64,000 bases of DNA from Desulfobacteraceae bacterium (GCA_016744295.1 JADGEQ010000007.1:1-64000); one strand, 5' to 3'. Numbered from the stretch's first letter, positions 36,687-47,441 are shown. A program made the numbers and translations. Notes: generated from the sequence alone by a model not told the origin.

Positions 36687-38339
36687 CTAAATACCCGGAC
36701 AAACAGAGGGGCTGCTGGTTTGAGATATGCAGTGAATCACATAGGTATTTTCTTGGGAAAACTCTTTGTAAGCGACATGGGTTCGCTTTTGGAAAACACC
36801 ATGATCCAGGTTAAAAAGTTTTTCAAAAAACTCAAAAAAAGGAATATATTCCCTTGTCAAGATCCAGTCAGAATTTTTTTTGCCCCGGGCAATGTTGCGG
36901 AGGATACCGGTATCCCTTGAAACCACAGCAGCCTCAAGCAGATTAAACATATTCTGGGTGATATGAATCTTGCCCCCCATTCCGCAGCACTCCAGTCGAG
37001 ATGCTGTGTCCACAGCTTTGCCGATGGCAGTAACAATTTTTCTTTTACTGCTTCCCAAAGGGCCTATCAATGCAGTCCCCTGCTCCAGACCTGCCCTGAA
37101 CTGAATGTCAACATGATGCTTTTTTATAAAGGAAACCACCCTTCGTTCCCGGTCCAATACATGCCGGCCCTGTTTTAGAAGATGAATTTCATTAAAGACC
37201 GAAGCCAGCAGACAGACCATCAGCATAACCCGTTCTCCAGGATCGGGTTTGCATAGTTGTTTTGGATCATCAAAAACAGCAACATTTTGAAAAAAGACCG
37301 AGTCACCGATAAAGTTATCCACACGACAGGCAAATCGGCCTGCATTTTCGGCAGCTATCTCGTGACACAAATTCAAAACCAGAAAAAATTCTCTTGGGTT
37401 AAGTGCTTCTCTTATGACAGAAGAGCCCACCATATCCATAAACGCATACACCCCGTTAGAGATGCTTAACGGATTCATATTCAATTGATCCTCGGTCACC
37501 CCTCCCGCAGCCATGAGATATTTTTTTTGAACCTTGAGCTGTTCTTGTTTTTTGTTCAGCCGATCCGCTGTTTTTCTCAGATCACGTTCCTTGCGCCAAA
37601 TGATTTTTGCAGCAAATTGTCCCTTTGCATGCCCCAGGTGTGCCAGGGAAGCAGATTCAATGGCCAGAATAAGTATGTTCAGTCTCTTTTTCAGGTCAGC
37701 TCCATGGACAAAAGAGCCCTTTGATTTTGATAACAGATCCCCTTCCACTGTATTAAAAACAATAGCGCCATAATCGGGAATATAGGCGGCGATGAAATTT
37801 TTCGAGCGGAACTGCCTCACAATCTTCATATTAATCTGCATTTTCGGAAGAGAATTAAAAACATGGCCGTCATATGAATCAACTTTGGAATTTGAAAAAG
37901 CAGAATTGGAAAAAGCGGAATCAATCTGCTTGCTCTCCCAGGACTGATGGTCAATCAATAATATTTTTATCCCTTTTTTATAAAATTCATGATGGTTCCG
38001 CAAAACATAGGAAATGATCCCTTCTGTTTGAGTTTCATCTCCATATCGGTTGGTATGATATAATTGAACTGGGGAAATATTTTTAAATTTGAAAACCTGT
38101 TTTCCAAATATTTTCAAAAGAAAACCATACATCCCCCTGCCGTCAAATTTATGCAATACCCCCCTGTCCCATTTTTGGGGAGGTAAGAAATCTGAAAGGG
38201 TATGATCCGTTCCAAAGACAAGCCCCACTTGTTTTGCTCCCATTAATTTAAGGGAGAAAGAGAGCAAAAGGGTCAGAACATTTTTCGTCTGAAAAATTCG
38301 GCGTTCAAATTTTCTGATATCCGGTAGTTTTTGATTCAT
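36687..38339 (-). CDS. class III adenylate/guanylate cyclase domain protein
   Basis: The 550 residues split into an N-terminal half I cannot name (perhaps sensory, with a coiled coil around 240-265, ERDLRKTADRLNKKQEQLK) and a C-terminal class III cyclase domain. The metal-binding aspartates lie in YAFMDMVGSSVI and DNFIGDSVFF. FRAGLEQGTALIGPLGSSKR follows. The motif that normally reads N-x3-R is AVDTASRLE here: the Asn is Asp, the Arg is kept. This may weaken activity or mark a variant. No membrane segment is visible. It overlaps the end of cfa by 35 bases and follows it in transcription, so it may be made with Cfa in response to membrane stress. Confidence 0.8.
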   Translation of the reverse strand: MNQKLPDIRKFERRIFQTKNVLTLLLSFSLKLMGAKQVGLVFGTDHTLSDFLPPQKWDRGVLHKFDGRGMYGFLLKIFGKQVFKFKNISPVQLYHTNRYGDETQTEGIISYVLRNHHEFYKKGIKILLIDHQSWESKQIDSAFSNSAFSNSKVDSYDGHVFNSLPKMQINMKIVRQFRSKNFIAAYIPDYGAIVFNTVEGDLLSKSKGSFVHGADLKKRLNILILAIESASLAHLGHAKGQFAAKIIWRKERDLRKTADRLNKKQEQLKVQKKYLMAAGGVTEDQLNMNPLSISNGVYAFMDMVGSSVIREALNPREFFLVLNLCHEIAAENAGRFACRVDNFIGDSVFFQNVAVFDDPKQLCKPDPGERVMLMVCLLASVFNEIHLLKQGRHVLDRERRVVSFIKKHHVDIQFRAGLEQGTALIGPLGSSKRKIVTAIGKAVDTASRLECCGMGGKIHITQNMFNLLEAAVVSRDTGILRNIARGKKNSDWILTREYIPFFEFFEKLFNLDHGVFQKRTHVAYKEFSQENTYVIHCISQTSSPSVCPGI

Positions 38340-39648
38340 TTTTTGCCCCGCTTAAAGAACCTATTTTCGAAAAGGGCGTTAAAAAATAATTCAGTGCTGA
38401 GTCATCCGATTGGGAGCCAGTCGATCTGAATTGACCCGCTTTGGATGTATTGGCTTTTAATTGATTTAAAGTTGATTTATAAAAAAGATTTTGAAACAAT
38501 GCGATCTCCTTTTGCCGAAAAGAGATCATGGACCCGATAAAAAACACATGATAGATCCGATATACATTTTCTGAAACAATTTTGAGCAATTTATCCTTTT
38601 GGGCTTCCATTCGAGATATCCAGTCTCCCAGGGTTTTAATATAATGGACCCTGAAATTCTCAGCATTTAATAATTCAAAGCCTGACCCAGCTGCAAAATC
38701 GATCAGTTCCTGCTGCAGCATAAGTTCACCGCCCGGAAACATATAGGTATCCAAAAATGAATTTTCATAGCCCTTTTGCCGGGCATTGGTGGTGATGGTA
38801 TGCTGGAGAAAAAGCCCGTCTTCTTTGAGACTATTGAATACGGTTGTAAAAAAGAGTTTCATATTTGCCCGGCCCACATGCTCTGACATTCCCACACAGG
38901 AGATTTTATCAAATTTTTCCCTGGCAAGGTCTCGGTAATTTAATATTTCTATTTGAACCTGATCACCCAGCCCTTCCCTTTCTATCCATTGATCTGCATA
39001 TTCTTTTTGTTCGGAGCTAAGTGTGATCCCAACCACCTGAACCTGGTAATGCTTTGCCGCATAAACTGCAAAGTTTCCCCACCCGCATCCTATATCCAGT
39101 AAACACTCTCCTTTTTTCAACCGCAGTTTTCTGCAAATTATTGCCATTTTCTCATTCTGGGCATCGGACATGGTGGCATCCTTGCCACCATAATAACCGC
39201 AGGTATAGCCCATGGTTTCACCCAAAAACAATCGATAAAAATCACTGGGAACATCATAGTGGTATTCAATATTTTGTTTCTCTTGTTCCCTGTCCTTAAC
39301 AAGATAGCGGGAAAATCGGGTCAGAAGACTTTTGGGCTGGTCTGTATTCAGTAATTTATCACAGACCATTTCATACAATTCCCGGATACTGCCGGACACA
39401 TCGAAATAACCTTTGACATATGCCTGCCCCAGGGAAAACGCATCCGGCGATATCAACGCGTTGAAAAATTTTGGATCTTTAATCAATAGTTGATGCTGGA
39501 TATCACCCGTGGTTGCATATCTTTTCCCATTAAAGTCAACGATTTCGATGGGAATCATCTCCTGTTTGAGGGTTTGGATAAATTTTTTAAGAAAGATCCC
39601 TTCTTTACCGGGGATAAATTTTGACACTTTAGCAAGGCTGGGTTTCAT
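38305..39648 (-). CDS. cfa: cyclopropane-fatty-acyl-phospholipid synthase
   Basis: It adds a methylene from S-adenosylmethionine to unsaturated membrane lipids, usually on entry to stationary phase. An N-terminal lipid-binding domain comes first (about 1-130). The SAM-binding core follows, with VPSDFYRLFLGETMGYTCGYY and ECLLDIGCGWGNFAVYAAKH. Later SSEQKEYADQW and SCVGMSEHVGRANMKLFFTT, with a catalytic Glu, and the C-terminal NFRVHYIKTLGDWISR block fit the family. I place the start at the second of two ATGs (39648), 4 bases after AGGAGG; the first (39651) is only one base from it. The longer open frame to 39699 ignores this site. 447 residues is slightly long for Cfa. Confidence 0.93.
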   Translation of the reverse strand: MKPSLAKVSKFIPGKEGIFLKKFIQTLKQEMIPIEIVDFNGKRYATTGDIQHQLLIKDPKFFNALISPDAFSLGQAYVKGYFDVSGSIRELYEMVCDKLLNTDQPKSLLTRFSRYLVKDREQEKQNIEYHYDVPSDFYRLFLGETMGYTCGYYGGKDATMSDAQNEKMAIICRKLRLKKGECLLDIGCGWGNFAVYAAKHYQVQVVGITLSSEQKEYADQWIEREGLGDQVQIEILNYRDLAREKFDKISCVGMSEHVGRANMKLFFTTVFNSLKEDGLFLQHTITTNARQKGYENSFLDTYMFPGGELMLQQELIDFAAGSGFELLNAENFRVHYIKTLGDWISRMEAQKDKLLKIVSENVYRIYHVFFIGSMISFRQKEIALFQNLFYKSTLNQLKANTSKAGQFRSTGSQSDDSALNYFLTPFSKIGSLSGAKNESKTTGYQKI

Positions 39649-39775
39649 CATACCTCCTTTGCTGATTTTGAGAAAACGTGCATTTGTGAGAACGTGCAAA
39701 TGATAGCTATGAAATTTTTTTATAGGCCATTATATAAAATTCATTGAAAAGATAAAGGATTAAATTTAAAAATCA

Positions 39776-42700
39776 TTAACTACTGCCAATGGACTTTAAA
39801 ATATTTTTGGCCTCTAACAGGGCTTTGGAAATATTGTTTCTTTTGTTTTCCAACTGAATCTGGATGCTTTCTTTTTTGACATATTTATAGGACACCCTCT
39901 TTTTTAAGATGGTGTCAACCGATTCCAGAGGCATCTTCAGGTGTGCCAATGAAAATGTCAGGGTCAATGAATTTGGGGTAATATCCAACCGCTTTACCCC
40001 GGCTTTTATTGCAAAAATTCGAAGCATAATTTTCAACAGCATGTTTTCAGCTTCCTTGGGTAATTTACCATACCGGTCCAGCAGCTCTTTTTTCATATCA
40101 GAAATATCGGATATTTTTGCTAATCGGGACAAACGCCGGTACAAGGTAAGTCGTTGTTCAACAGACTCGATATAATCATCTGGAAATCCACAGGACATAC
40201 TGGCGTTAATTTCAGGATCAAGGGGTTCAATGCTGTCTTCCCCTTTAAGGTCATGAACAGCCTGGTCCAGCAGTTTTAAAAACATATCATAGCCAACTGC
40301 GGCAATATGCCCGGACTGGGATGCCCCCAGGGCAGTTCCGGCCCCCCTGATCTGAAGGTCCTTCATGGCAATCTGAAATCCAGATCCCAGATCCTTGTAT
40401 TCCATTAAGGCTGACAAGCGTTTTTGGGCATCCTTGGTCAATTTTGATTCGTCGGAAACAAACAGATAGGCATAGGCCTGGTTGTCTCCCCGGCCAATGC
40501 GTCCCCTGAGCTGATAAATCTGGGAAAGACCGAATCGTTCGGCCTTGTTAATGATCATGGTGTTGGCCGAAGGGATATCAAGGCCGGACTCCACAATGGT
40601 GGTACATACCAGCACATTAACCTCCAAATTAACAAACTGAAACATGACCTTTTCCAACTCACTTTCCGACAGCCTTCCATGGGCGACCCCCACCTTGGCA
40701 TGGGGAACAATTTTTTGGATATCATCGGCAATTTTAAAAATGCTTTTGATATTATTGTGAATGAAAAAAACTTGACCGTTTCTAGCCAATTCTCTTTCCA
40801 CGGAATCCTTGATAATCGTATCTTCATATTTTGAAATATAGGAAACAATGGGCTGGCGGTCAGCAGGCGCCGTGGTGATGACACTGATATCCCGCATGCC
40901 GGTCAAAGACAGGTGCAGGGTTCTTGGAATGGGAGTTGCGGTCAGGGCAAGCACATCAACAGTATTTCTCTTTTTTTTTAAAATTTCCTTGTGTTTCACA
41001 CCAAAGCGCTGCTCTTCATCCAGAACCAGCAGTCCCAAAGATTTGAACTCCACATCCTTTTGCAGCAGTCTGTGGGTTCCAATCACAATGTCTACCAGTC
41101 CCCCCTCCATCTTTTTTAAAATCTGGAGCTGCTCTTTACGGCTGCGAAACCTGGATAGACATTCAATTTGAACCGGATAATTTTTAAAGCGCTCTTTAAA
41201 GGTCAGTAGATGCTGCTCGGCAAGGATAGTCGTTGGCACCACAACGGCCACCTGCTTTCCGTCATTTACCGCCTTAAAGGCAGCCCGAATGGCCACCTCT
41301 GTTTTTCCATATCCAACATCACCGCACACAAGGCGATCCATGGGGATACTCGATTCCATGTCCAAATGAACATCATCAATGGCCTTGAGCTGATCCCGGG
41401 TCTCTTCATAGGGAAAAGAAGCCTCAAAATCATTATAGTAATTGTCCGGCAAACTGAAGGCAAACCCATTATTCACCTTGCGCGTTGCATACAAATCCAG
41501 AAGATCTGCTGCCAGTTTTTCCACTTCCGCTTTGGCCTTGGCCTTTGATTTAATCCAGTTTTTAGATCCAATCTTATCAAGAATCGGGTTATACCCATCC
41601 ACACCAATATATTTACCGATCATTTCAATTCGATCCACCGGCAAATACAATTTATCATCATCCTGGTATACAATCAGAATAAAATCCTGGGAAATCCCGG
41701 CGATATTAAGGTTGCACAGCCCTTCATACTGACCGACCCCATGCTCAATGTGAACAACGATGTCACCGTTTTTTAATTCTTCCGGGGCAATAAATTCTGT
41801 TTTTAAATCTCTATGACGGTTTTTTTGCCGGCGGATTCTTTTTTTACCAAAAATTTCGTTTTCCGTAACAAGGGCAAAATTTTCCCCAGGCAATACAAAT
41901 CCTGAAGACAAACCGCCTATGGTGTAGTACACACCCCTTGGAAGAGAGGTTAATTCATCAAAGGTGCAAGGATTCGGTTGAATTCCATAGGGGGCAAGCA
42001 GGGAGGTCAGGCGCTTGGCCTGAACATCCTGGCTGACAACAATCAAGACCCTCCGACCCTCATTCAAATTTTCTTCAAACCATTGGACCAAGGGTTTTAA
42101 CGGATTTTCATCATCTTCATGCGGCTGACCCTGGCGTTTCAGACTGGCCGACAAGTCCAGATTGTCCTCATAATCAAAGGGAACAACACTATGTTTTTTG
42201 TCTGCCTCAAGAAGAACCTGTTTCAATATAATTTGCCGGTTCTGGCGTATAAGTCCGTTTACCTGATCCCAATCCAAATAAATGGATTCCGGCTTAACAC
42301 AGAGCCTGTTTTCTGCTGTCACACTCGTATAATTTTGCAGGGCCTGATTTTCAAATTCCATGGCCTTGGCTGCCAGGGTATCTGGAGAATCCATCAAAAA
42401 TGTCGCTTGAGAGGGAAGATAATCAAACAAGGAATCAAGGCGCTCATACACAATGGACAGCATGCTTTCAATCCCGGGGAACCTTCCCATTGCACGGGTT
42501 TCATTCACATATTCCCGGGTTTGGTTGGCCGAAAGCCCGGCCAGGACGCCGGCATGTCGCAACCGGGCCAGAATATGGGGAAGATCCTCTTTTGAAATAA
42601 TCGCTTCGGTGGCCGGCAATATAATGGTTTCGTTTATTTCTCGGGTCCCCCTCTGGGTAAAGGGAGAAAAAAAGCGGATGGATTCAACCAGGTCCCCAAA

Positions 42701-43309
42701 AAACTCTATTCGAACCGGTTTTTTTCCTCCGGGTGAAAAGACATCCAATATCCCGCCTCTCACTGAATATTCCCCGGGATCTTCCACCAGGGACACCCGT
42801 GAGTAACCACCTGCCTCAAGCTTTAAAACCAGTTGGTCCCGATCAATCTCCTCATTGGTGATAATCAATTCCAGAAAGTCATTGATACTTTCCTTTGGAA
42901 TGAGCTGCTGCATCAAGGTGTCAATATAGGTGACCAATAAATATTTTTTAGATCCGGATTCAAGGATTTTAGACAGGGCCGCCAGTCTTTGGCTGGAGGT
43001 TTCCCGATGATAGGACAGCGATTTGAACGGCAAAATATTATATCCAGGAAAATAGAGAATCTTCTCTCGTTCATTGGGCATGAAAAAATTCAGATCCTGG
43101 ATAAAATTGATGGCTTGTTTTTGATTTGACAGAATTACCACGAGGGGAGTGGCCAGTGAACAGAACAATCTGTAAGTTAAATAGGCTTTATGGGATCCAT
43201 CCCCACCCAGGGCGATAATGCTGCGGTCACTCTTATTTATATCCTCAATCATTGAAGCTGTCATGTTTACCTGATTGTAATTTACGATCTTGTCACCAAA
43301 GGAAATCAT
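39776..43309 (-). CDS. mfd: transcription-repair coupling factor
   Basis: It frees stalled RNA polymerase at DNA damage and recruits UvrA. At 1177 residues it is full length. An N-terminal UvrB-homology module without a helicase motif comes first (LALGGDGSHKAYLTYRLF onward). The RNA-polymerase-interacting CarD-like domain is near residue 510 (NGDIVVHIEHGVGQYEGL). The translocase has Walker A GDVGYGKTEVAIRAAF, the VLDEEQRFGVKHKE box and LALTATPIPRTLHLSLTGMR. Next are the TRG region and QLRGRIGRGDNQAYAYLFV. A C-terminal TRCF domain ends the protein. Single gene, with gaps on both sides. Confidence 0.97.
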   Translation of the reverse strand: MISFGDKIVNYNQVNMTASMIEDINKSDRSIIALGGDGSHKAYLTYRLFCSLATPLVVILSNQKQAINFIQDLNFFMPNEREKILYFPGYNILPFKSLSYHRETSSQRLAALSKILESGSKKYLLVTYIDTLMQQLIPKESINDFLELIITNEEIDRDQLVLKLEAGGYSRVSLVEDPGEYSVRGGILDVFSPGGKKPVRIEFFGDLVESIRFFSPFTQRGTREINETIILPATEAIISKEDLPHILARLRHAGVLAGLSANQTREYVNETRAMGRFPGIESMLSIVYERLDSLFDYLPSQATFLMDSPDTLAAKAMEFENQALQNYTSVTAENRLCVKPESIYLDWDQVNGLIRQNRQIILKQVLLEADKKHSVVPFDYEDNLDLSASLKRQGQPHEDDENPLKPLVQWFEENLNEGRRVLIVVSQDVQAKRLTSLLAPYGIQPNPCTFDELTSLPRGVYYTIGGLSSGFVLPGENFALVTENEIFGKKRIRRQKNRHRDLKTEFIAPEELKNGDIVVHIEHGVGQYEGLCNLNIAGISQDFILIVYQDDDKLYLPVDRIEMIGKYIGVDGYNPILDKIGSKNWIKSKAKAKAEVEKLAADLLDLYATRKVNNGFAFSLPDNYYNDFEASFPYEETRDQLKAIDDVHLDMESSIPMDRLVCGDVGYGKTEVAIRAAFKAVNDGKQVAVVVPTTILAEQHLLTFKERFKNYPVQIECLSRFRSRKEQLQILKKMEGGLVDIVIGTHRLLQKDVEFKSLGLLVLDEEQRFGVKHKEILKKKRNTVDVLALTATPIPRTLHLSLTGMRDISVITTAPADRQPIVSYISKYEDTIIKDSVERELARNGQVFFIHNNIKSIFKIADDIQKIVPHAKVGVAHGRLSESELEKVMFQFVNLEVNVLVCTTIVESGLDIPSANTMIINKAERFGLSQIYQLRGRIGRGDNQAYAYLFVSDESKLTKDAQKRLSALMEYKDLGSGFQIAMKDLQIRGAGTALGASQSGHIAAVGYDMFLKLLDQAVHDLKGEDSIEPLDPEINASMSCGFPDDYIESVEQRLTLYRRLSRLAKISDISDMKKELLDRYGKLPKEAENMLLKIMLRIFAIKAGVKRLDITPNSLTLTFSLAHLKMPLESVDTILKKRVSYKYVKKESIQIQLENKRNNISKALLEAKNILKSIGSS

Positions 43310-43451
43310 GGCCTTGGTTTAAAGGAAGTTTCCGAAAGAATCAAGCAATAATTCACCAACTCAGCCCATACGAGTATTCGCATTGACCTGACACGGGTAT
43401 GGTATTCACAGAAGATTCATTTGGCAGTTGTCGATAAACTATCTATGGAAA

Positions 43452-45764
43452 CTACTTGAATTTATTGGCCAGATCATTGTCAATCACATAAATACAGGTT
43501 TCATTTGCTCCCTTCTGGGTGTAACCAAATTTTGAGGATAAATTGTTCATCAAAAATTTGACATCCTTTTTAATTCTCTTGTCATGGGATTTAAATTTCT
43601 CTGTATCAAAATCCTTGATGGCATTTCTAAAATTTTCATTCTCGATAAAAGGTTCCAGTACCCGTTTTTTGAGATTATGGACATAGCGTTCATACAATGA
43701 TTGAAATAACCTTGTTTCAAGAATATCTTTCCCTTCAATCATAATTTCATGGGAAAGGGTTCTTGTGGTGTACTCCTTTAGTACGTCAAGTCTGATTTCT
43801 TCCCTGCGTTTTTTGACCATATCCTCTGAGAGAAGCCTGTTTTCAATGCTTTCAAGAAAAGCTTCCGTCACATGGATCTCTTCTTTTGTAAAGATACACT
43901 TCACCACCGATTCAAACTCATTGGTAATAGCCGAAATATAATTTTTAATATCCTTGGCGATCTGGTCCTCGTTATAATAATAGAGGGATTCTTTCACCTG
44001 CTGGAGAATCCCGTAATCGTACATGCGCAGCAGGGAGGATAAAAAACCCTGGGGAATTATTTTTTTGGGTTGATCATCAAGTTTATTAAAAAACGTGCAG
44101 AGATCCGGCATATTGATGAGTCGATCTTCCTTGGCGTATTTAGAATAAAATTGATCAAATATTTTTATGGAATCCCTTCCTGACAATCCTTCTTTCCCAT
44201 ATATTTCCGATTCGGCAATGATTTTTTTTAACATCTTCTTATCAAGTGCTTTGACATCCTCCCCATCCAGCCAATTGGGAAGTTTGCCGGAAAAAATCTC
44301 CATTTTAAGCAGCATGAGTTTTTCATCACAATAATTCTCATATTTGGATGGGTTTTTTATCCACTCTTCCAGGGCCAGAGATTTCTTGCCAATTCGGGTG
44401 CAGATGATAATTCTTGCAAAATTTTTCAAAACCATGGGAAGAAAACTGCCTTCAATGTGGCGCCCAAAGATGTTCGAATATATGTTGACCTCTGTCTGAA
44501 CATCCAGCACATAGGGAATATCGATATATTGAATCCGGTCATCAAAGGAGGGAAAATCCCTGATATTTCGCTTGTCTTCGGGATTCATCAGGGCAAAAAA
44601 CAATGAATTCACCTGTTCTTCCAAATTTTCAACCTTGTGAACCCCTTCTGAAATAATATTATGAAGTTCAACCATTCGGTCCACATTATGGGATTTTATG
44701 TCCATGAGTGCATAAATACCATTGTTGATCTTTGCAAAATTAGAACAGATATAATTAATGATATTGCTATCCTGAAACAGGGCATTGATTCTGTTCTGCA
44801 ACATTTGATTTGAGATAACGTTCTGCTGCAGGGGCTGATCCCCCGGGTTGAACACACTGATACCATTTCCAAGCCGCCGGTTAAAATAATAGGGGCGTGC
44901 ATAGAGCATTTTAAACACCTCGCTGGGATTTCCAAGGCGCTCTAAAAGAGAATGGTAAATGGAAGAACAAATGGTGCAAACCTCTTCTTTAAATACCCAT
45001 TCATATTCTTTTTCCGTGAACAGCCGCCACTTGAATTCATCATTTTTTATCAATTCATCCAGCACGCTCCTGCGCTGTTCCTTGGGAATAACCAAAAAGG
45101 GGTTGTCATGGGAAAGACAGGGAATTTCGATATAGTCCCTTTGACTGTCTGCAAGGGAGAATTCATCGGGTTTGATCCCTGTACTGGTGCCTTTTTCAGT
45201 TTCAACATATTGAATTAATTTTTCAAAGGTTGACAGGGTCATCACAGATTTGTCTTTGTCCTGTAACTTTTTGATATTCAACCGCCAGACAATCTCATAC
45301 CGAAGCCCCTCTTCGGTATTGGTATATTTTTCAAACTTTCTTAACAGGTTATTTAAAAATGTACTTTTACCGCATCCATGGGGTCCATAAAAAATATAAA
45401 TGCGATTTTGTTGGGCACCATGGCGCAAATATTCCATCTGCTTCATGAACCGATTGGCAAAAAGCATATCCGGAAAATAGGGATTGACTGAATCTTCAAC
45501 AAAGAGTCTTGTACAGTCATAGTTTGTGAACTTAAGTTTTTCAAGATCACCGGTGATGGATTCTTCAGATTCATCCACGTAGCATTTGATCATATCATGA
45601 AAAGACTGAAAAATATTTCTCAGGATTTGAGAAGGTTTGGCATTTAAAAGACTTAAAAACTCCTCAAATGCAATTGGTTTGAGGCGCTGATATTCTGTTA
45701 TATTTTTATCCAGCAGATCAAGGGCTTGTTCCACGGATTCAGTTGGGGATGATTTTTTTTCCAT
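43452..45764 (-). CDS. second, diverged PrkA-like AAA protein of the PrkA-SpoVR module
   Basis: This 770-residue AAA ATPase is last in the four-gene run. It has Walker A GPHGCGKST (127-135) and a PrkA-like layout. A part around LMDIKSHNVDRMVELHNIIS and FFALMNPEDKRNI corresponds to the PrkA stretch with VYLGVIQNRTIEL and TLIIATSNNSEFD. A helical, highly charged C-terminus begins near 640. It differs from PrkA by an insertion with a CTICSS pair (Cys263, Cys266) and by about 80 extra residues. PrkA was described as a serine kinase and also as an AAA protease-like protein, so the reaction of this paralogue is open. Its start follows the SpoVR stop by 6 bases, so co-translation is likely. Confidence 0.75.
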   Translation of the reverse strand: MEKKSSPTESVEQALDLLDKNITEYQRLKPIAFEEFLSLLNAKPSQILRNIFQSFHDMIKCYVDESEESITGDLEKLKFTNYDCTRLFVEDSVNPYFPDMLFANRFMKQMEYLRHGAQQNRIYIFYGPHGCGKSTFLNNLLRKFEKYTNTEEGLRYEIVWRLNIKKLQDKDKSVMTLSTFEKLIQYVETEKGTSTGIKPDEFSLADSQRDYIEIPCLSHDNPFLVIPKEQRRSVLDELIKNDEFKWRLFTEKEYEWVFKEEVCTICSSIYHSLLERLGNPSEVFKMLYARPYYFNRRLGNGISVFNPGDQPLQQNVISNQMLQNRINALFQDSNIINYICSNFAKINNGIYALMDIKSHNVDRMVELHNIISEGVHKVENLEEQVNSLFFALMNPEDKRNIRDFPSFDDRIQYIDIPYVLDVQTEVNIYSNIFGRHIEGSFLPMVLKNFARIIICTRIGKKSLALEEWIKNPSKYENYCDEKLMLLKMEIFSGKLPNWLDGEDVKALDKKMLKKIIAESEIYGKEGLSGRDSIKIFDQFYSKYAKEDRLINMPDLCTFFNKLDDQPKKIIPQGFLSSLLRMYDYGILQQVKESLYYYNEDQIAKDIKNYISAITNEFESVVKCIFTKEEIHVTEAFLESIENRLLSEDMVKKRREEIRLDVLKEYTTRTLSHEIMIEGKDILETRLFQSLYERYVHNLKKRVLEPFIENENFRNAIKDFDTEKFKSHDKRIKKDVKFLMNNLSSKFGYTQKGANETCIYVIDNDLANKFK

Positions 45765-45770
45765 AATAGA

Positions 45771-47441
45771 TTATATCTCCCGCTTATGAAGTTTACGATT
45801 CTCCATCACATAGCGTACTCTTTTCCATTGAATTTTTTTAGGCTCCAGTTCTTTGGGTGCCGGTGTTGTACCCGACGGTATTGCTGGATCCCAAAAATTA
45901 GCATAACTGGCAGCAGGTTTTACTTCTGCGGCAGGCTCACTGGTTTCTAAATGGACGGGTCCTCCCCAAAGGTATTCAATACCCATCATGGTATTCTCAA
46001 TAAAATCAAGTTTCAAAGGCTTTTCTTCAAACAAATGGTTTAAATGGAGTACCCCTTTAACTGATTTATCTGCTTCCACCCTAACCTCGGGGGGATGGTA
46101 AAGGGTGTCTATGATCATTTGTTTGTAATCTTCGGCTTTTTTCGACTTTATATAGTACTCCCAGGACATCCGGGACTGATTAAACCGTTTTCCCGACACA
46201 AACAACTGATGTTTTGTTAAAAACTCCTGGTCAATATACCGGTTGATAAAGGTAAAATCATTGAGGTTCTCCCTGATTTTAAAAATATATGGGTTGCCTG
46301 ATTTTTTTAAGGTATCATACTTTTGTTTTTTTACTTCATCCGCCTGGTTATAATAATCAAAGGAATAACAACCCTTGTCCTCCATTTCCTCAATGTGCTG
46401 GAAAAGCCTCATCCCAAGTGCATAGGGGTTTAACCCTACCTTGGGCATGGCAGTTACGCTGGCATTGACCTTTGCAAAATCAGATTCATGACCGCAGATT
46501 CTGTCATCCCGCATGAACAGATATTCGTGCCAATAACTGGCCCACCCTTCGTTCATTATCTTTGTCCGTATCTGGGGCTGAAAATACAAAGAGGTGTTCC
46601 GAACAATCTGGATAATCGTCTTCATCCATTTATTTTCATCCTGCTTTAAAAATGGAGAATGCTGGATAATATATTCCATGACATCCGGCTCAGAGGATTT
46701 AGTTGAGACATTTTCTTGTCTGTAAAGTTCTTCAAACTCAGGATATTTGCCAATGATGATATCAAAAAAATTTTCCCCGGTTCTTTGGGTATTATTATAC
46801 CGGGTAATCTCCTTTAGGTAGGTGTTATGGGAAACCACTTTGATCTGTTGTAAAAAAACATCAAAGTAATAATCTATTTTATTAATCTTTAGCGAATTGG
46901 CCTGTTGTTGATTTTCCTTGGAAATAATATGATTAATCTCTTGATAATACCCCACCAGATTGTCTATCCCCCTGGAAAATTCTATCACATAATCCACTAG
47001 CCTTCCCTTTTCAGAACGAAGTTTTGCGATCAGTCTTTTATCGGCCAGGGCCTGTCCTGTCAGATCAACATCCCAGGTGTTTTTATAAAAAAGATTGTTC
47101 TGGAAAAAATCAATATGCCCCAGAACATGGTAAAAAATCATTACATTGAGCCAATCCGGGTTGTTATCGTTATAATAGGAAATGGCCGGTCGCGTATTAA
47201 TAACCGTTTCGTAGGGGTTGGACGGATATGCTTCATACATACCCTTACCGGATAATACTTTGACATCATGAACCCAATAATCATAGAGGGTGGGTATCAT
47301 AATCTTGGGGCTCAGTTCGATCATATCCCGGTTGGTAACAATATATTCAAGGGTCTCGTCATCAAAGCGCAAGCCCTCGTCCCGGGCTCTAACCTTGCAT
47401 TCTTCCATTATGCCTTTGACATGTTGACTCACAAGTTCCAT
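45771..47441 (-). CDS. SpoVR family protein
   Basis: SpoVR (YcgB) proteins are soluble, widely conserved with PrkA and DUF444 proteins, and of unknown biochemical role. They are linked to spore cortex formation in Bacillus and to stationary-phase stress in enterics. The sequence shows the family blocks YYNDNNPDWLNVMIFYHVLG HIDFFQNN in two pieces, KIMNEGWASYWHEYLF with the E-G-W-A-x-Y-W-H signature, and VGLNPYALGMRLFQHIEEME. I chose the ATG at 47441 (556 residues), preceded by AAAGG, over a TTG at 47522 that begins in the DUF444 tail region. The C-terminal 60 residues, rich in Pro and Ala, are variable. Confidence 0.92.
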   Translation of the reverse strand: MELVSQHVKGIMEECKVRARDEGLRFDDETLEYIVTNRDMIELSPKIMIPTLYDYWVHDVKVLSGKGMYEAYPSNPYETVINTRPAISYYNDNNPDWLNVMIFYHVLGHIDFFQNNLFYKNTWDVDLTGQALADKRLIAKLRSEKGRLVDYVIEFSRGIDNLVGYYQEINHIISKENQQQANSLKINKIDYYFDVFLQQIKVVSHNTYLKEITRYNNTQRTGENFFDIIIGKYPEFEELYRQENVSTKSSEPDVMEYIIQHSPFLKQDENKWMKTIIQIVRNTSLYFQPQIRTKIMNEGWASYWHEYLFMRDDRICGHESDFAKVNASVTAMPKVGLNPYALGMRLFQHIEEMEDKGCYSFDYYNQADEVKKQKYDTLKKSGNPYIFKIRENLNDFTFINRYIDQEFLTKHQLFVSGKRFNQSRMSWEYYIKSKKAEDYKQMIIDTLYHPPEVRVEADKSVKGVLHLNHLFEEKPLKLDFIENTMMGIEYLWGGPVHLETSEPAAEVKPAASYANFWDPAIPSGTTPAPKELEPKKIQWKRVRYVMENRKLHKREI

